DNA of 64,000 nucleotides from Onthophagus taurus (GCF_036711975.1 NC_091966.1:17119501-17183500), one strand, 5' to 3'; counted from the first letter of the stretch, positions 31,183-43,895 are shown. A program made the numbers and translations. Notes: a model not told the origin generated them from the sequence alone.

Positions 31183-31854
31183 TTTTAAAATAATTTAAGC
31201 GATTGAGTTGTGATGGTTACTTTTAGTTTATAATCATTGCAGGCTTCTGATACTAAAAAAGTAACTTAGGATTTAAGATCATACCATTCCTTGATGTTCT
31301 CTTAAGTTTTTTATACTAAACTACATCTACTCACTGCCTATTTACTGCTTTTAGTATCATTTAGTTTAGAAATTCATTCTAGGTAGGTTCTTATTCTTAT
31401 TTATATGAACTTTTATCTATTTCTTATGTAAATTATCGGATACCTGCAAAGCCTAAAGATGTACATTTAATTTATTAATTTATTTATATTAACTGTAAAT
31501 AAAAAAAGTTACTTACCAAGTACCTACGAATATTACGATAGATAATGAGCTATTTATTTTTGTAATTGTGAACTGGTTGATTCGTCAGTCTGACTTTAAA
31601 AATTTCTAACGACTGAGTTTTTACTTATATGTATCTACTTTTCTTATTGACTTTTTTACACAATCTCTATAAAATGCAATTATTTAATCAACGTTTACAT
31701 TTGTTTATATAAGACTTTTATTGTATAAAGACGAGTAACATCAATAAACATTCAAATAACAATTATTTTTATCAATTATATATTAATTATAAACAGAAAT
31801 AAATATCCATTTATGTAAAAACCAAACAAATAACTTCAACTAAAAAGATACGAC
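31183..31854. other. Convergent 3' ends of CCDC102A and the repeat-protein gene
   Basis: 672 bp between two facing stop codons. A plus-strand AATAAA at 31498-31503 is a plausible signal for CCDC102A. A minus-strand AATAAA (TTTATT, 31717-31722) lies 133 bp past the other gene's stop. No coding content. Confidence 0.6.
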
Positions 31855-34800
31855 CTAACATTTTATTGGGGAGCCATCTGGATTTGTTTTAGGTTTAGGT
31901 AAACAAATTTTCTTTCCATTATTGTATACGCAAGTATTTGTAAAGTAACCACAAGTTGATGTTTGAGTATAGTAAACAGATGGTACTTTTTTTCCTGTGT
32001 GTGGACTTTGATAACCATTTTCCGTTTTTGCAACTGAAACAAATTTGGGGTACGAATCTCCGCTTCTTACATGATATTGTGCGGGTTGATAGGTGTAACT
32101 AGTACCATACCCAAATCCATCATTTCGTAATTGACTTTTTGATTGTACAGTATACACGGGTTTCTTATAAGTTATTTTTCCTGTTCCGGGCGATAAATTC
32201 ACGCTTTGTGCATGAGAATTTGGTCCTTGAGCTTCTGTTCGATCACCAGACATTGAAGAAGTCACTTTTCCTCTGAACCCTTGAGGAATTCGCATTCCAG
32301 GAGACCCAGGAATGAGTTGACCTGGTTGAAGAACTGTACCTACAGGTAATTTATTACCACGGTCTTGAATCACGGTTGCATCAAGATCTTCTAAAGGATC
32401 TAACACTATCTGCTGATTTTGCGAATGATTTTCTTGTTTAATTAAAGTTCTTGTGTTAACACCTGGACTAGGTTCCATTGTTTCTTCATAATCGGCTTCG
32501 TCATAGTCATATTCTTCTTCATCTGTGGTTCTTTCATTATGAGTGTTTCCAGCTCTTGTTTTGGGTGGTGAAGTGGTGGTCTCCATCTCAGTCTCTTCCT
32601 CTTCTGATTCCTCCACTTTATTTACATTAATAGAACTTGTATGAGTATTCGTAGACGGTGGTTGATTATCAAAATTAAGTCCTGGAGGTTTTGATTGAGT
32701 GGTAGCTACAGTTGCATTACTTCCGGACGCTGCCTGAGCAGCACCTGTGTATCGAATCCCCATAGCGAATTTTCCTTGTATTTGTGCTTGAGATTGTCCT
32801 GTATAAGCACCACCTTGAGCGCTTGCTGATCCACCTCCTTTAAAGGGCGTTTTTTGATTATCTTTTTCGTTTTTATCATAAGGCATAAATCCAATTTGAG
32901 CTTGTGACGAAGTACTTCCTGGGCCATTGGCTTGCGAGTCAGCCATTCCACCTTTTTCACTAGCTTGTACTTGTGTGTTTGTACCGTGTTTAATTCCTCC
33001 ACTTTGCGCGCTTGAACTTGTTTCGCCAGTAGCAGAAGCGACTTGTACTTGCGCTTGGGACTGTGATGCACCACCACTTCCCTGTGAAGAACTCATTGCT
33101 CCTTGCTTTCCTCCAGAAACTGAAGTTTGTGAACCTCTTTTACCATCTATAGTACCGGCGGAAGCACTAAATGAACCACTACCTGAGTAAATACCAGAAA
33201 CTTGAGATTGTGCAGTACCTCCTTGATAGGTTCCTTGTGCAGACGCTGAAGCTTGGGTTTCGTTAGCTACTTGTTGCACGGAACTCTCTGCCTGCGATTG
33301 TCCATCATCTCTTGTTAGACTTTCAGCTGTTTCTTCACTTTTTCTGTAATCACTTGGTCTTCCAAATTCATCTACTACTCCTGACGGTTGCCCTGGTGTG
33401 TATCCTTGTCCACCCGGTTTCGTACTTGGAATACCCGGACCATAATAACCGGGACCTCCTGATTCTGGTGTGTATTGGCTTGGTAATCCCGAACTGGGTA
33501 TTTGTTGCCCTGGTACGTATTGACCAGGTATTGTGGCTCCCGGGCCATATTGTATACCGGGAGGCATTTGTCCGGTGGGATATTGATGTGGAACACCTGG
33601 TATAGAAGGATATTGAGTTGGGGAAGTAGGTGCAGGTCCAGAGGGATATTGACTTGGTGGACTGATACCTGGCGTCGAAGGATATTGACTTGGTGGACTG
33701 ATACCTGGCGCCGAGGGATATTGACTTGGCGGACTGATGCCTGTTCCCGGGGAATATTGACTTGATGGGCCTATTCCCGTCCCATATGGATATTGACTTG
33801 ATGGATCAACGCCTGACCCCGAAGGATATTGACTAGATGGGTGAATTCCCGTTCCATATGGATATTGACCTGACGGATCAACACTTGGTCCATATGGTGT
33901 TCCCGGTTGATATTGTCCTGGAATATATTGTGAACCATCACTTGTATATTGGCCAGGAATATGCGTTCCCGGTTGTCCTGGTAATCTAGAAATTTCGGTG
34001 CTTGGAATTTGTTGACCAGGAATTCCTCCGCTTGGAACGTATTGACTTGGTATTCCAGGCGTTGTTGCGGAAGGTGTATAGTGTCCTGGAAGATGCGGTG
34101 TTCCTATTCCTGGAATATGTTGTCCATGTCCTTCTCTGCCAGGAATATATTGACCTGATAATTCTGAGGTACCCGTGCTAGGAATGTGACCGGGATATTG
34201 TGCTGGAAATCCGGGTGGTTGTACACCTGGAATATATTGACCTGGTAATCCTGTTCCGGGTAAGCCTGGTGGTGCAGTACCAGGTATAGCCTGCCCTTGT
34301 GATGGTGGATAATAACCAGATATTCCAGATGTTCCTGCAGTAGAAACAGGCGGACCTTGTGGAAATTGTCCAATTTCTGGTGTATATTGCCCTGGAATTC
34401 CTGCACCGGGCAAGTATTGTTCATACAAATGTTGTCCAGGTTTTCGACCTTCTGGCATGTATTGTCCAGATACTCCTGAAGGTCCCATAGGTGTACTTGG
34501 CTGTCTCACATACGGCTCTGGTGCGGTTACATCTCTGTGATGATCGTAAGTACCAGAAAATTGACCAGCGAACGTTCCATTCCTACCCACATGAGATCCA
34601 TAATCTCCAGAAAACTGTCCCGAAAATCGACCATCAGGTGTTGCTTGTTGTTGGTCGGAGATTCTCGATGTATCTGCTTGTTGGTGTGAATCATATCTTC
34701 CATGAAATTGTCCGCTAAACGTTCCACCCGTTGTGGAACTGGGTGCAGGTAGACGTGTATCTACAACTTGAGAATAAGGTATTCGTGGTATTGAAGGTGT

Positions 34801-37800
34801 TCCGGGTATATAGTGACTAGATGGTGTTCCTGGTCCGAAACCGGGTGCTCCTGGTACAGCTGGTGTTGCAGCTGGAATTTTCGATACGCCTGTAGGAATT
34901 CCTGGTTGATAAGTAGGGCCTGTAGAAATTCCTGGTTGATAAGTAGGGGCTCCTGGAATCCCTGGTTGATAACTAGGTCCTCCAGGGGTTCCTGGTTGAT
35001 AAGAGGCTCCTCCAGGAATCCCTGGTTGATAAGAGGCTCCTCCAGGAATCCCTGGTTGATAAGTAGGGGCACCAGATGTTCCAGGTTGGTAAGCAGGTGT
35101 TGCAGAGATTCCCGGATGGTAAATGCTACCTCCAGGAATTCCTGGTTGGTAACTAGGTAGGCCAGGGATTCCTGGTGGATAAGATGGTCTTCCAGGGGTT
35201 CCCGGTTGATAGGGGGGGCCATCAGGACTTCCTGGTTGATAGGAGGGTCCTCCAGGAGTCCCTGGTTGGTATGTAGGTGCTCCTGGTAGATAAGCGGGTG
35301 CTCCAGGAGTCGCTGGTTGATAAGTTGGGACACCAGGAGTTCCTGGTTGATATATAGCAGCTCCAGGAATTCCTGGTTGATAAGTTGGTCCTCCAGGAGT
35401 TCCTGGAGGATAAGTAGGAGCTCCAGGTTGATAAGTAGGTCGTCCAGGAGTTCCTGGTTGATAACTAGGTCCGCCAGGAATTCCTGGCTGATAACTAGGT
35501 TCTCCAGGAATTCGTGGTTGATAAGTAGGGCCTCCAGGAATCCCTGGTGGATGAATCGGTCCTCCGGGAGTCCCTGGTTGATAAGAAGGAGTCCCAGGTG
35601 TGCCAGGTTGATAAGTAGGTCCTCCAGGAATGCCTGGTTGATAACTAGGGCCTCCAGGAATCTCTGGTGGATAAATCGGTCCTCCGGGAGTCCCGGGTTG
35701 ATAGGAAGGAATTCCAAGTGTGCCAGGTTGATAAGTAGGTCCTCCAGGAATGCCTGGTTGATAACTAGGTCCTCCAGGAATTCCTGGCTGATAACTAGGT
35801 CCACCAGAAATTCCTGGTTGATAACTAGGTCCTCCAGTAATTCCTGGTTGGTAACTAAGACCTCCAGGAGCGCCTGGTTGATAAAATGGTCTTCCAGGAG
35901 TTCCTGGTTGATAAGAGGGTCCTCCAGGTGTCCCTGGCTGGTATTGAGGGGCTCCTGGTGTTCCTGGTTGATAACTAGGTCCTCTTGGTTGAAAGCTTCC
36001 AGGGGTTCCAGGTTGATAAATATGATCTCTTGGTGACCCTGGTGGATAACTTGATCCTCCTGGTTGATAACCCTGCCCTCCTGGAATACCTGGTTGGTAA
36101 GTTGCTCCTCCTGGTATCCCCGGCCGATGACCAGTCTGTCCTGGTTGGTATCCAGGCCCGCCTGGTATTCCTGGCTGATAGCTAGGTCTCCCTAAAATAT
36201 ATATGTTCTTATTGTAATAGCATGTTATGTTTCATATAGTATTGATTAAGCTAACGATTGCAAGGTATTTGTGGCAGTCGTTATTATCTATTTAATTTTT
36301 TTCATAGCTTGTAGCGAAACACACTGTAAAGCTAGTAATGTGGAAGGACATCATAGTACTTATCAAAGAAAAAGATTGAAAAGTCCATTTCAAACAAACC
36401 TTCAGATGGCATACAAAATTCCAACTAAAAAGTGGCATTAAAGATATGAAAACGATAAAAGCTTCTGGCCGAAAATTTATGTACTCTTGATTAGTATTAT
36501 GTTGGGCTATAAGTTCATTATTATGGCTTGGTAGAGTGTGAGAAGAAGATGATTTCTTGAAAGAGAATTCTCTTTTCAAATATATTCGAAATTAGTTATC
36601 GAAAAAACGGTGATATGATGGTGTCAAAGACCGGTTTGTGGGCCAACTTCTGATACATTTCACACACGCAGTGTATTTATCAATAATAATTGAGGCAGAA
36701 ATAAGAAATCGATGGAAGAAAGAATAAACTAGAATAGCTTGTTTTTAATGTTAACTATTTAAAAAATATTAATATAAATATATTCTTGGCCTCAGTTTGG
36801 AAAAGCTGATTTAGGTGACTCTGAAGAATGAACTATCAAAATACATACCTGGACCACCAGGTATTCCAGAAATATATTGTTCTCCTGGTAAACTTATTCT
36901 ACCAGGTATCTGAGGTCCCGATATGGTACCTGGTACTCCGGGTGTGAATCTTCCCGGTGTTCCAGGAGTACCTGGTTGATCAGTTCTATAAATATCTGGT
37001 CCCATAGGAAATCCTGGAGATTTTCCTGGTGTACCAGGAATATATTCTGTTCCAGGCGTAGTGACGATTGTTCCACTTGGAAGAGGTGGGCGACCTCCTG
37101 GCGTCCCTGAAATATAAGGTCCCATTGGAATTCCTAATATAACAATTCAAATCAATTTAAAAAGTTTAATGAATATTGCCATTTAATTTATCACCTGGCT
37201 TATCTCCTGGTTTTCTTATTGTCTCAGGTTTGAATTGCATCTCTGCTGTGGGTCGACCATAAGGTTGATCAAAACATTGTGAACAATCAAGTCCAACACT
37301 TTGACTTTGTGCTTGTCCCATTCCATTACTTCCACCTAATAAATAAAAAACAATTAAAATCAGCTTTTCACAAATATTTTATTTACATACTAACGACTGC
37401 TCTTGAAGACCCATACGATGATTCAGCCTCTGCCACTCCTTTATCTCCTTTTCCAAAATTAAGATATTGCGATTGCGTTTGTCCCCGAATCGGTCCATAA
37501 TTTCCATTCGCTCTTTTAAATCTTGTTTTACGTTCATAATTAATTGATGGAGAAACAAAAATTATCAAGGAGTCGTGACATATTTCTTTTAAATGTGGAG
37601 AATTAAATACATATTCCTGAGTAAATGTTTTTATGTAACATATTCTCTTTTGTGTATCTTTGTGTATACTAAATCCCTAAAAAATATATTTTTTTAATTT
37701 ATTTTAAATTAAATTTTATGTAATCTTACAATATCTTTATCTACATATTCAAGGAGCTGACTTTCGTTTTCGTAGTACCCAGTACCCTGCAATAAAGACA

Positions 37801-38053
37801 ACACGTCGCTATCTTATACGTAATAAAACAAGGAAGTTTGTTCTTAATATTGAGGAATTTAATTGACCTCGGTGACATATTAAGATAACAGGAAGCATAG
37901 TTTTCTAGATTCATTCTTTTCGATTTTGACCTAATTCTCTTTAAAAATATTCTTCAATTTATTTAAATTGACTTTATTAATTTTTTTTTTAATTCTTACC
38001 TTAATGTAGTTAAAGTTTAAAAATAACACTAATGTTAATACTAAGTATTCCAT
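31855..38053 (-). CDS. Large secreted Pro/Gly/Tyr-repeat protein (PSYQPGTPGG and GQYxPG repeats), unnamed
   Basis: Six phase-compatible GT-AG exons: 38053-38000, 37786-37730, 37676-37391, 37335-37195, 37133-36849 and 36191-31855. They give about 1719 aa. Exon 1 is a signal peptide (MEYLVLTLVLFLNFNY). The N-terminal domain (about 19-180) has Cys residues, a basic KTRFKRANG stretch and LDCSQCFDQPYGRP. Residues about 275-705 are some 40 decapeptide repeats of the PSYQPG(I/T)PGG type. Further on come GQYxPG and SSQYPxGTG repeats (about 800-1225), a Ser/Ala/Gln-rich SQAQ-type silk-like segment (about 1230-1470), an acidic EEETEMETT / DEEEYDYDEADYEE segment, and a C-terminus with four Cys (CGYFTNTC...KIC...IKC). 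The layout suggests a secreted matrix, cuticle or silk-like structural protein. That is inference; I do not recognise a named gene. Other-frame open stretches across the repeats are shadows. Confidence 0.85.
34900..36191 (-). repeat. Tandem 30-bp coding repeat (about 40 copies)
   Basis: The unit is 30 bp encoding PSYQPGIPGG and variants (T/I at position 7, R/G at 10, occasional PTYPPG). Register is kept by 30-bp spacing, with a few units shortened by multiples of 3 (for example around 35410-35440). The reading frame stays open throughout. Confidence 0.9.
36192..36848 (-). other. Intron 5 of the repeat-protein gene
   Basis: 657-bp intron between the GTATGT donor at 36848 and the TATTTTAG acceptor ending at 36192. 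AT-rich. The minus-strand frame 36292-36579 has no recognisable match. Confidence 0.7.
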
Positions 38054-38789
38054 TGATATGGATGACGATTTCGTTTAAAAAAATTGTTATTCACTCACTA
38101 AAGTATACATTTGTTTCGATTAATCACTACTTTAAAGTTAGAAATTAAAATATAATCTACATCAATTTGCAACAAAGTAGGTGTTCTGCACAGCTTATTT
38201 AAGCAGAGATCTATTAATGAATGAATGAGAACAATGCTAAACAGTTTCGTCCTCATTTTTTTTTAGTAGGAGTACGATTTTTGGAGTAAAGGTCACAGTG
38301 ATAGCTTTTACTACTTTGATATTATGATGTATTGTGTAATATAAAGACCCAAGACATTTTTTTAAATTATTACAATAAAGTTTATTACTTCAAAATTACA
38401 AATACGTAAAAATTATGTAATTCAATCAGTTGGGAAGTAAGTTGAGAAGTTCAATTTATATCAGAATCAGTGTAAACTGTTCTAAATTTAACCTTAAAAA
38501 AATAAAAACTTGTATCAAATTATAATTGAGGCGGTCAGATGCAAAGGGATGTAAGTGACAAAATTGCGATTTAGAGATAATGAACTCCAAAGTTAAAATA
38601 CTTCAGACCAATCAAGAGCAATGGAAAATGTGATCTGAATACTCTACTTGCTTGGACTGTATGTATTCAGTTCAGGTTTCAGTATAATTGACTTTTCAAT
38701 TTTTTGATTTACAGGGCATTTATCTCAAGGCTGCTTTCAATTGTACCTCTTTGAAAGATTCCAAAAATGTTATTTGCTACTAGACTATA
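38054..38789. promoter_or_regulatory. Upstream region of the repeat-protein gene
   Basis: 5' flank of the secreted-protein gene: AT-rich, with no coding content. GCACAGCTTATTTAAGCAGAG at about 38185-38206 contains a TATTTAAG box about 140 bp upstream of the ATG. It is a plausible but unproven TATA element. Confidence 0.35.
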
Positions 38790-40095
38790 CAGGGTGTTCC
38801 ATCTCAGACGAGCCACCCCGTATATTTCTTATCCCATAGTGATTAGAAAAGTTTCCCGAAACCCCTCGAATGATTTTGTTTGGGGGACATCTTTTGACGT
38901 CATTTGAGGCTTCAACGAGCAACCCCCTGTTGTTTTATTTATCAATCACAAAATCAAATCTGCGTGTTTAAATCAAATGTTCAAATTGTCCTCCATTGAC
39001 TTCCATACAATAATAAATTCTCTCAAACTAAAAAATAAAAAGAAAATCAAAACATTTCCATATGTTGCCTTCATTGTTTGTTCTTAGAAGGTGTTTATCT
39101 GGTTATAATACGTTTAAATCAATCTGTTGAGTTACTACTTTGCTGATTTGTTTAAAATTTCCTCATGATATCCTCATGTATTTCGAGAAGCTCACACTCA
39201 ACATCCGGAAAAGCTAAACGTTTGGGTAGGAATTTTGGGAGACCACATAATTGGACCTCTGTTTATTCCTGGTAATTTAAATGGCGAAATTTATCTTGAA
39301 ATGCTGGAAAATGTGATTGATCCGTTAATAACAAAAAAATTAGAAAACGATCCTCTACTACTTGAACAACAATTGCATTTCCAACAAGACGGAGCTCCTC
39401 CTCACTACGCCGCACCAGTTCGCCAATACCTCAATTTGCAATACCCCGGTCGTTGGATTGGAAGGAGAGGTCCTATAGAGTGGCCTGCCCGTTCTCCTGA
39501 CCGGAACCCTCTGGACTTCTTCTTGTGGGGATCTTAAGTCCAAGATTTTTGTGACTCAGCCTGAAAATTTGGATGAACTACGCCAACGAATTGTAAATGA
39601 GTGTCGTCACATAACTCCAATTATGCTGAACCATGTTAGAGACGGTTTTCAGTCAAGATTGTATTATTGTATGGAAGTCAATGGAGAACAATTTGAACAT
39701 TTGATTTAAAAACGCAGATTTGATTTTTTGATTGTGATAAATAAAACAACATGATAAAACAATTCAATTTTTTTATTTATAACCAAAATATTCAAGGTTG
39801 CTCATTTGAGCTAAAAAATTGATTTTTGGCGAAAACGGTTCATCAAATTTACGTTTTTCATACACCGTTGTAAAGAGGCTTCCGAGACCTTTCAAATGAA
39901 GTATCACTCAACCCCTCTCCCCTATTCAATTTTGAGCGGTTGAAGCACCCCCTCTTAGGGGGTTGCTCGTTCAAGCCTCAAATGACGTCAAAGGATGTCC
40001 CCCAAACAAAATCATTCGACGGGTTTCGGGAAACTTTTCTAATCACTATGGGATAAGAAATATACGGGGTTGCTCGTCTGAGATGGAACACCCTG
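38790..40095 (+). mobile_element. Mariner-superfamily element with about 150-bp TIRs and deleted transposase
   Basis: The ends (CAGGGTGTTCCATCTCAGAC and its reverse complement) are flanked by TA (38788-38789 and 40096-40097). The inverted repeats extend about 150 bp, including CAAATGACGTCAAA-type sequence. The plus-strand transposase (about 39185-39708) retains LNVWVGILGDHIIGPLF, QQDGAPPHYA and ARSPDRNPLDFFLWG, then a frameshift, and ends in MEVNGEQFEHLI. The N-terminal HTH and first catalytic Asp are missing. The spacing from the QQD Asp to the PLD Asp counts to 41 residues, suggesting a DD41D (rosa-like) type. That label is tentative. Confidence 0.85.
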
Positions 40096-40169
40096 TATTT
40101 TAATTTAGATTGTGGCAGAACACATTAAAAAGAAAAACAAATATGAAGAACATTTTTTATTGAAAAGCA

Positions 40170-40935
40170 AATAGGTACATCAAAGTTTATTAATTTTTAT
40201 ATTATTCGTCAGAATCCCATCTGTAGCTGAATAGCCATGTTCTTCGGAAATTCCAGGAGCTTCAATTTCTGGACCTAGATCATTGCAGTTATCATTTGGT
40301 AAAATATTTTCAATTTTGGAACCCGTATGTTTTATTGAGTTATAGAAGTCATAGTGGATAGGTGGTGTAAATTCAAGTAGTTGAAGATTTTGATATTTGG
40401 CAGTTTTTATTGATAGTGACTCGGGATACAGTGGTGTGTTAACTGATATTGTGCAGGTGTGCGACCTATTTTTTTTTTAAATCAATCTTAGCAAGATCTA
40501 TTTTCTCGTGTAGACTTTCTTTATAAAAAATAGTGTACGGATTGCCTTTTTTCAAATGGAATCATTAAATTTTACGAACGGGCACATTATCTTTTAAATT
40601 TTTTTTAAATACAAACTGTTGGTTCTTTTTGTCTTTTCAATCAGTCCAAAGTCTTTCTCACACTCCTTACAGGAGTGACCAGAAACCAAAAGTTTGTAAT
40701 CTACTCAATGTATAGATGCGGTTTGAATAATATGTCCCCAGTTCTTTATGATATTATGGTTTCTATTTTGTCCACCCGCATTATCGCTAAATGCTATAAT
40801 ATGTTTGACACTGTTGGGAAGTTGCTGCACGTATCTGAGTAAACAGGATCTAATCTTCTAAGATCCTCTGGATGCTTGACTTTCGTGCCACATAAACGTT
40901 GCCGCCTAATTGCTAACAAGGTCATTTACAGCGAA
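40170..40935 (-). pseudogene. TE-derived DUF7869-type protein relic
   Basis: The minus strand reads IIAFSDNAGGQNRNHNIIKN (about 40740-40800), then VDYKLLVSGHSCKECEKDFG and LIEKTKRTN, then a C-terminal LLEFTPPIHYDFYNS block (about 40340-40390). Stops lie in between. The SDN-GGQNRN and SGHS-x-DFG motifs are those of the widespread DUF7869 domain, found in transposon-like eukaryotic proteins. A degraded copy with no visible termini. Confidence 0.6.
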
Positions 40936-41900
40936 ATTGCGTCCAAATTTGCCATAGATAATAAATTTAATACAAGTTAAGTTTTTTGTACGATCTCAAT
41001 CAACTTGTTACTTGAAATCAAGAAAATCCTCAATTAATGTTTGCAATAATATATTGCACTGACACGCAAGTTAACCTTTGCTTGGTAACAAAGTTTTATG
41101 ATTTCCTATCTTTACGAGTTATATTTGGGCGATTACACAAAAAAATCTGCAATAAGCTCAAAATTGCAAAGAGTATTCGATGATTAGCTTAGGAATGTTA
41201 CGAATTGTTACTAGCTTTACGAATCCTCTTATATTTCTACCTATCCTTTTAACCTGCCACGTTGCAGTATTACGAGATAATTATAGATATTTAATTTTAG
41301 CAGTAATTTCCCCTTTTTTCTTAAGATCATAAGAATTTAGCCAGCCTCTTTAATATCCATTATTCATTTCTCTGGAAAATAGGTTACGTTTTTTTTATTT
41401 TTGCTTTATAATTGGAACTTATTGCGAGTACTGTGGTTTGCTTTTGAACTATGCTACTAAATTTTAAAAATTTATTACAGGATTGCGTTAAGTTTGCATT
41501 ACGTTGTTGTCATTTATAATTGATAACTATTCATTTCGAGATCAAATTGTTGGTTTAGAAAGCTCTTTAAGAAAGTAGATTTTTTACAAGATACATTGCT
41601 CTAATACGGCGGGATTTGTGCCTTTTTTTTTACTAAGATTTGATACCTGTTTTCGGTTAATATGGTAGGATTAATTATTCTGGTAGTCCCCTTTGCTCTT
41701 CCGATTCATTTATATCATCATTATGAAAGTAATGAACCATCGGATTTAACATTTCTAGTCAGCCCATCAAATACATCTTCTCTTCTTAACCTTTAGAAGA
41801 CGGGGATCAGCACTTAAGTGGTGGTGGAAAACAAATAATTGTATTCAAGTTTTATACGCTTATAATATGCATACGCAACTAAGGACTTCTAAGGAATCTA
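40936..41900. other. No feature recognised
   Basis: AT-rich intergenic sequence. It may include the 5' remains of the flanking relics. No supportable exon. Confidence 0.3.
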
Positions 41901-41919
41901 AAGTTGAAGCTATTGATAC

Positions 41920-43895
41920 AGCAGATGAGCATCCGATGAACCTAATGTTGATATGGTTTATGACAATTGGTACTACCCCTCAATAAAAGGCTTTACTGGA
42001 CAAGCTAGCATTATTGAAAATATTTCAGTAAAAGGCGATACTCCATTAGATTATTTTGAATTCTTTTTTGATTTGTTTCTCCTAGATACCATAAGAATAC
42101 AAACCAATATTTATCAAGACCAGAAATCCCGAATAAATTCGTGTACAGGGTGTCCCAATTTCGATGTCCGCATAGGCTATCTCCGAAACTAAAAGAGATA
42201 GAAAAAAAGTAGCTTACATGTCATGATTTCGTTTTTCGAGAAAATGTTAATACCGAAAACTCCGGACAGCTATCGTCTTTTGTTTTCGCCCTATCGGCAA
42301 AAACTGATAATTTTGCGAAAACAACAATTGCGAATATCTCACTTATTATCAAAGATAGAGTATTATAAATAAAACATTATATAGGCAACTTTTTACGAAG
42401 AATTCAGTGGCGTAGGTAGAATTTTTTTCCCATCTTTTATTTTAGAGATTTTAGACGTAACTTTATTTTTTTAAATGGAAACTATAGTTGGCTATGACCT
42501 AAAATAATTTGTTATTTTCTTCTGATAACAAATATATTTAGTTTGTGGGGTATATTTCTTATAGTTATTGAATAATTAACAAAAATTCCTTTTTTTCTAT
42601 CTAAAACTATTGTATGTATTTAAAAGTTAATGTTATTATGGTGATAACCATACCATGATGGAAAACATTGTTTCCAATTATTGCCAAAGTTTGTAGTAGT
42701 ATTTAAAAATTCACTAACAACTCTGGCATTATATGCTGGTGCTCTGTCATATTGAAAATATATCATTTGAGACATATTTCATGGCAAATTGTCGACCAAA
42801 GGCTCAATGTGCTGCCTTAATATATTGAGGTATTTACCTGAGTTTAAGTTTTTATGGTAGATACTATATGCCAAATATCTATTATGTAAAAACGCACACC
42901 ATACATTGAACCCTAATCTTCTTTGAACACTCAGAGACGTCATCGGTCCAGATGACATTTTGAACAAACAGCAGATTATTTAATTTTTCTAAATATCATC
43001 TACAAAATTCTAATCTTAGATTGACATCTCCGGCACGTAAATAATGAGTAAGCCCCGCTTTGTATGGTTTATACTTATTTTTCTTTCATATTCGGGAGCA
43101 GCGGGTTAGGTCAGACGTCTTGTTCAATTTCTCTGCAAGATGTTGAAGGATTTATAGCAAGTGAAGCCAACATATTGACTTCATCCTCTTGCAGGTCATT
43201 TTGGTATGTTTTTGCACGTGGTTGGGGGAAGGACCAAAAATCTATTAAATTTTCTACTAATCGGCTGAAGGTTCTTACGTGCGGTTGTCTTCTTCGGATA
43301 CCTTGTGAAATATAATCATGTTACATTTTTCATAATTTTCGAAATTCATTGTAAAGTTTTATTCAGTTTCGTTATACTGACACTTAACATGCTGGTACTT
43401 CGTACCAGCACATAATGCCAGAGTTGTTATCGAATTTTTAAATACAAACTTTGGCAATTATTTGATACATTATGTTCCATCATAGTATGTATGGTTATCA
43501 CCATAGCAACATTAATTTTTAAATACATACATTAGTTTTAGAAGTGGTACCGAATACTATTTTTCCATCTGCTTGATTTGATATTGATGAACGCGCATGT
43601 ACTATTCATGATCAAAACTAAGCAAAAAACGTCTTTTTCATTTTTAAACTTTCGTTTATGTGTAGCAAGGGATTTACTGAAATTAGATTCTATGAACTGT
43701 CGCCTTCATCATCTGGAGTCGATCTTCGACTACAAGGGCGTCATTTTCCTACAAGAATTGCAGATGAAACCTCACAACAAAAATCTTTGCAACGTAATTG
43801 TGTATTATGCACAATGTCTAAACAAATAATACATAAAAGGTTATGTGTCGAACCATGTTTCGAAATGTATCATACAAAAACTAAATTGGCATAAC
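41920..43895 (+). pseudogene. piggyBac-like transposase relic, interrupted
   Basis: The N-terminal block FTGQASIIENISVKGDTPLD followed by YFEFFFDLFLLDTI (41990-42096) is typical of the start of the piggyBac transposase domain. The C-terminal Cys-rich block is at about 43700-43893 (GRHFPTRIADETSQQKS, CVLCTM, RLCVEPCFEMYHTK). The catalytic middle is missing, and the interval holds an unrelated insertion beginning at 42146 (ACAGGGTGTCCCAATTTCGA). Non-functional. Confidence 0.75.
42601..43541. repeat. Inverted duplication of a mariner-like transposase fragment
   Basis: The left arm about 42601-42760 and right arm about 43383-43541 are inverted copies. The left arm, read on the minus strand, encodes AYNARVVSEFLNT; the right arm, read on the plus strand, encodes AHNARVVIEFLNTNFGN. 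Between them on the minus strand is FNVWCAFLHNRYLAYSIYHK and a PLVDNLP block (42967-42779). The inverted repeat is thus partly duplicated coding sequence rather than a simple TIR pair. Confidence 0.65.

Noticed and set aside
34761..35804. 347-residue open frame with LINQEFLEDL-like repeats (minus)
   Set aside because: Off-frame reading of the 30-bp repeat; the in-frame reading PSYQPGTPGG is continuous with exon 6 and its splice acceptor.
35317..36036. 239-residue plus-strand Ser/Trp/Arg-rich open frame
   Set aside because: Antisense shadow of the same repeat array; composition is explained by the repeat unit.
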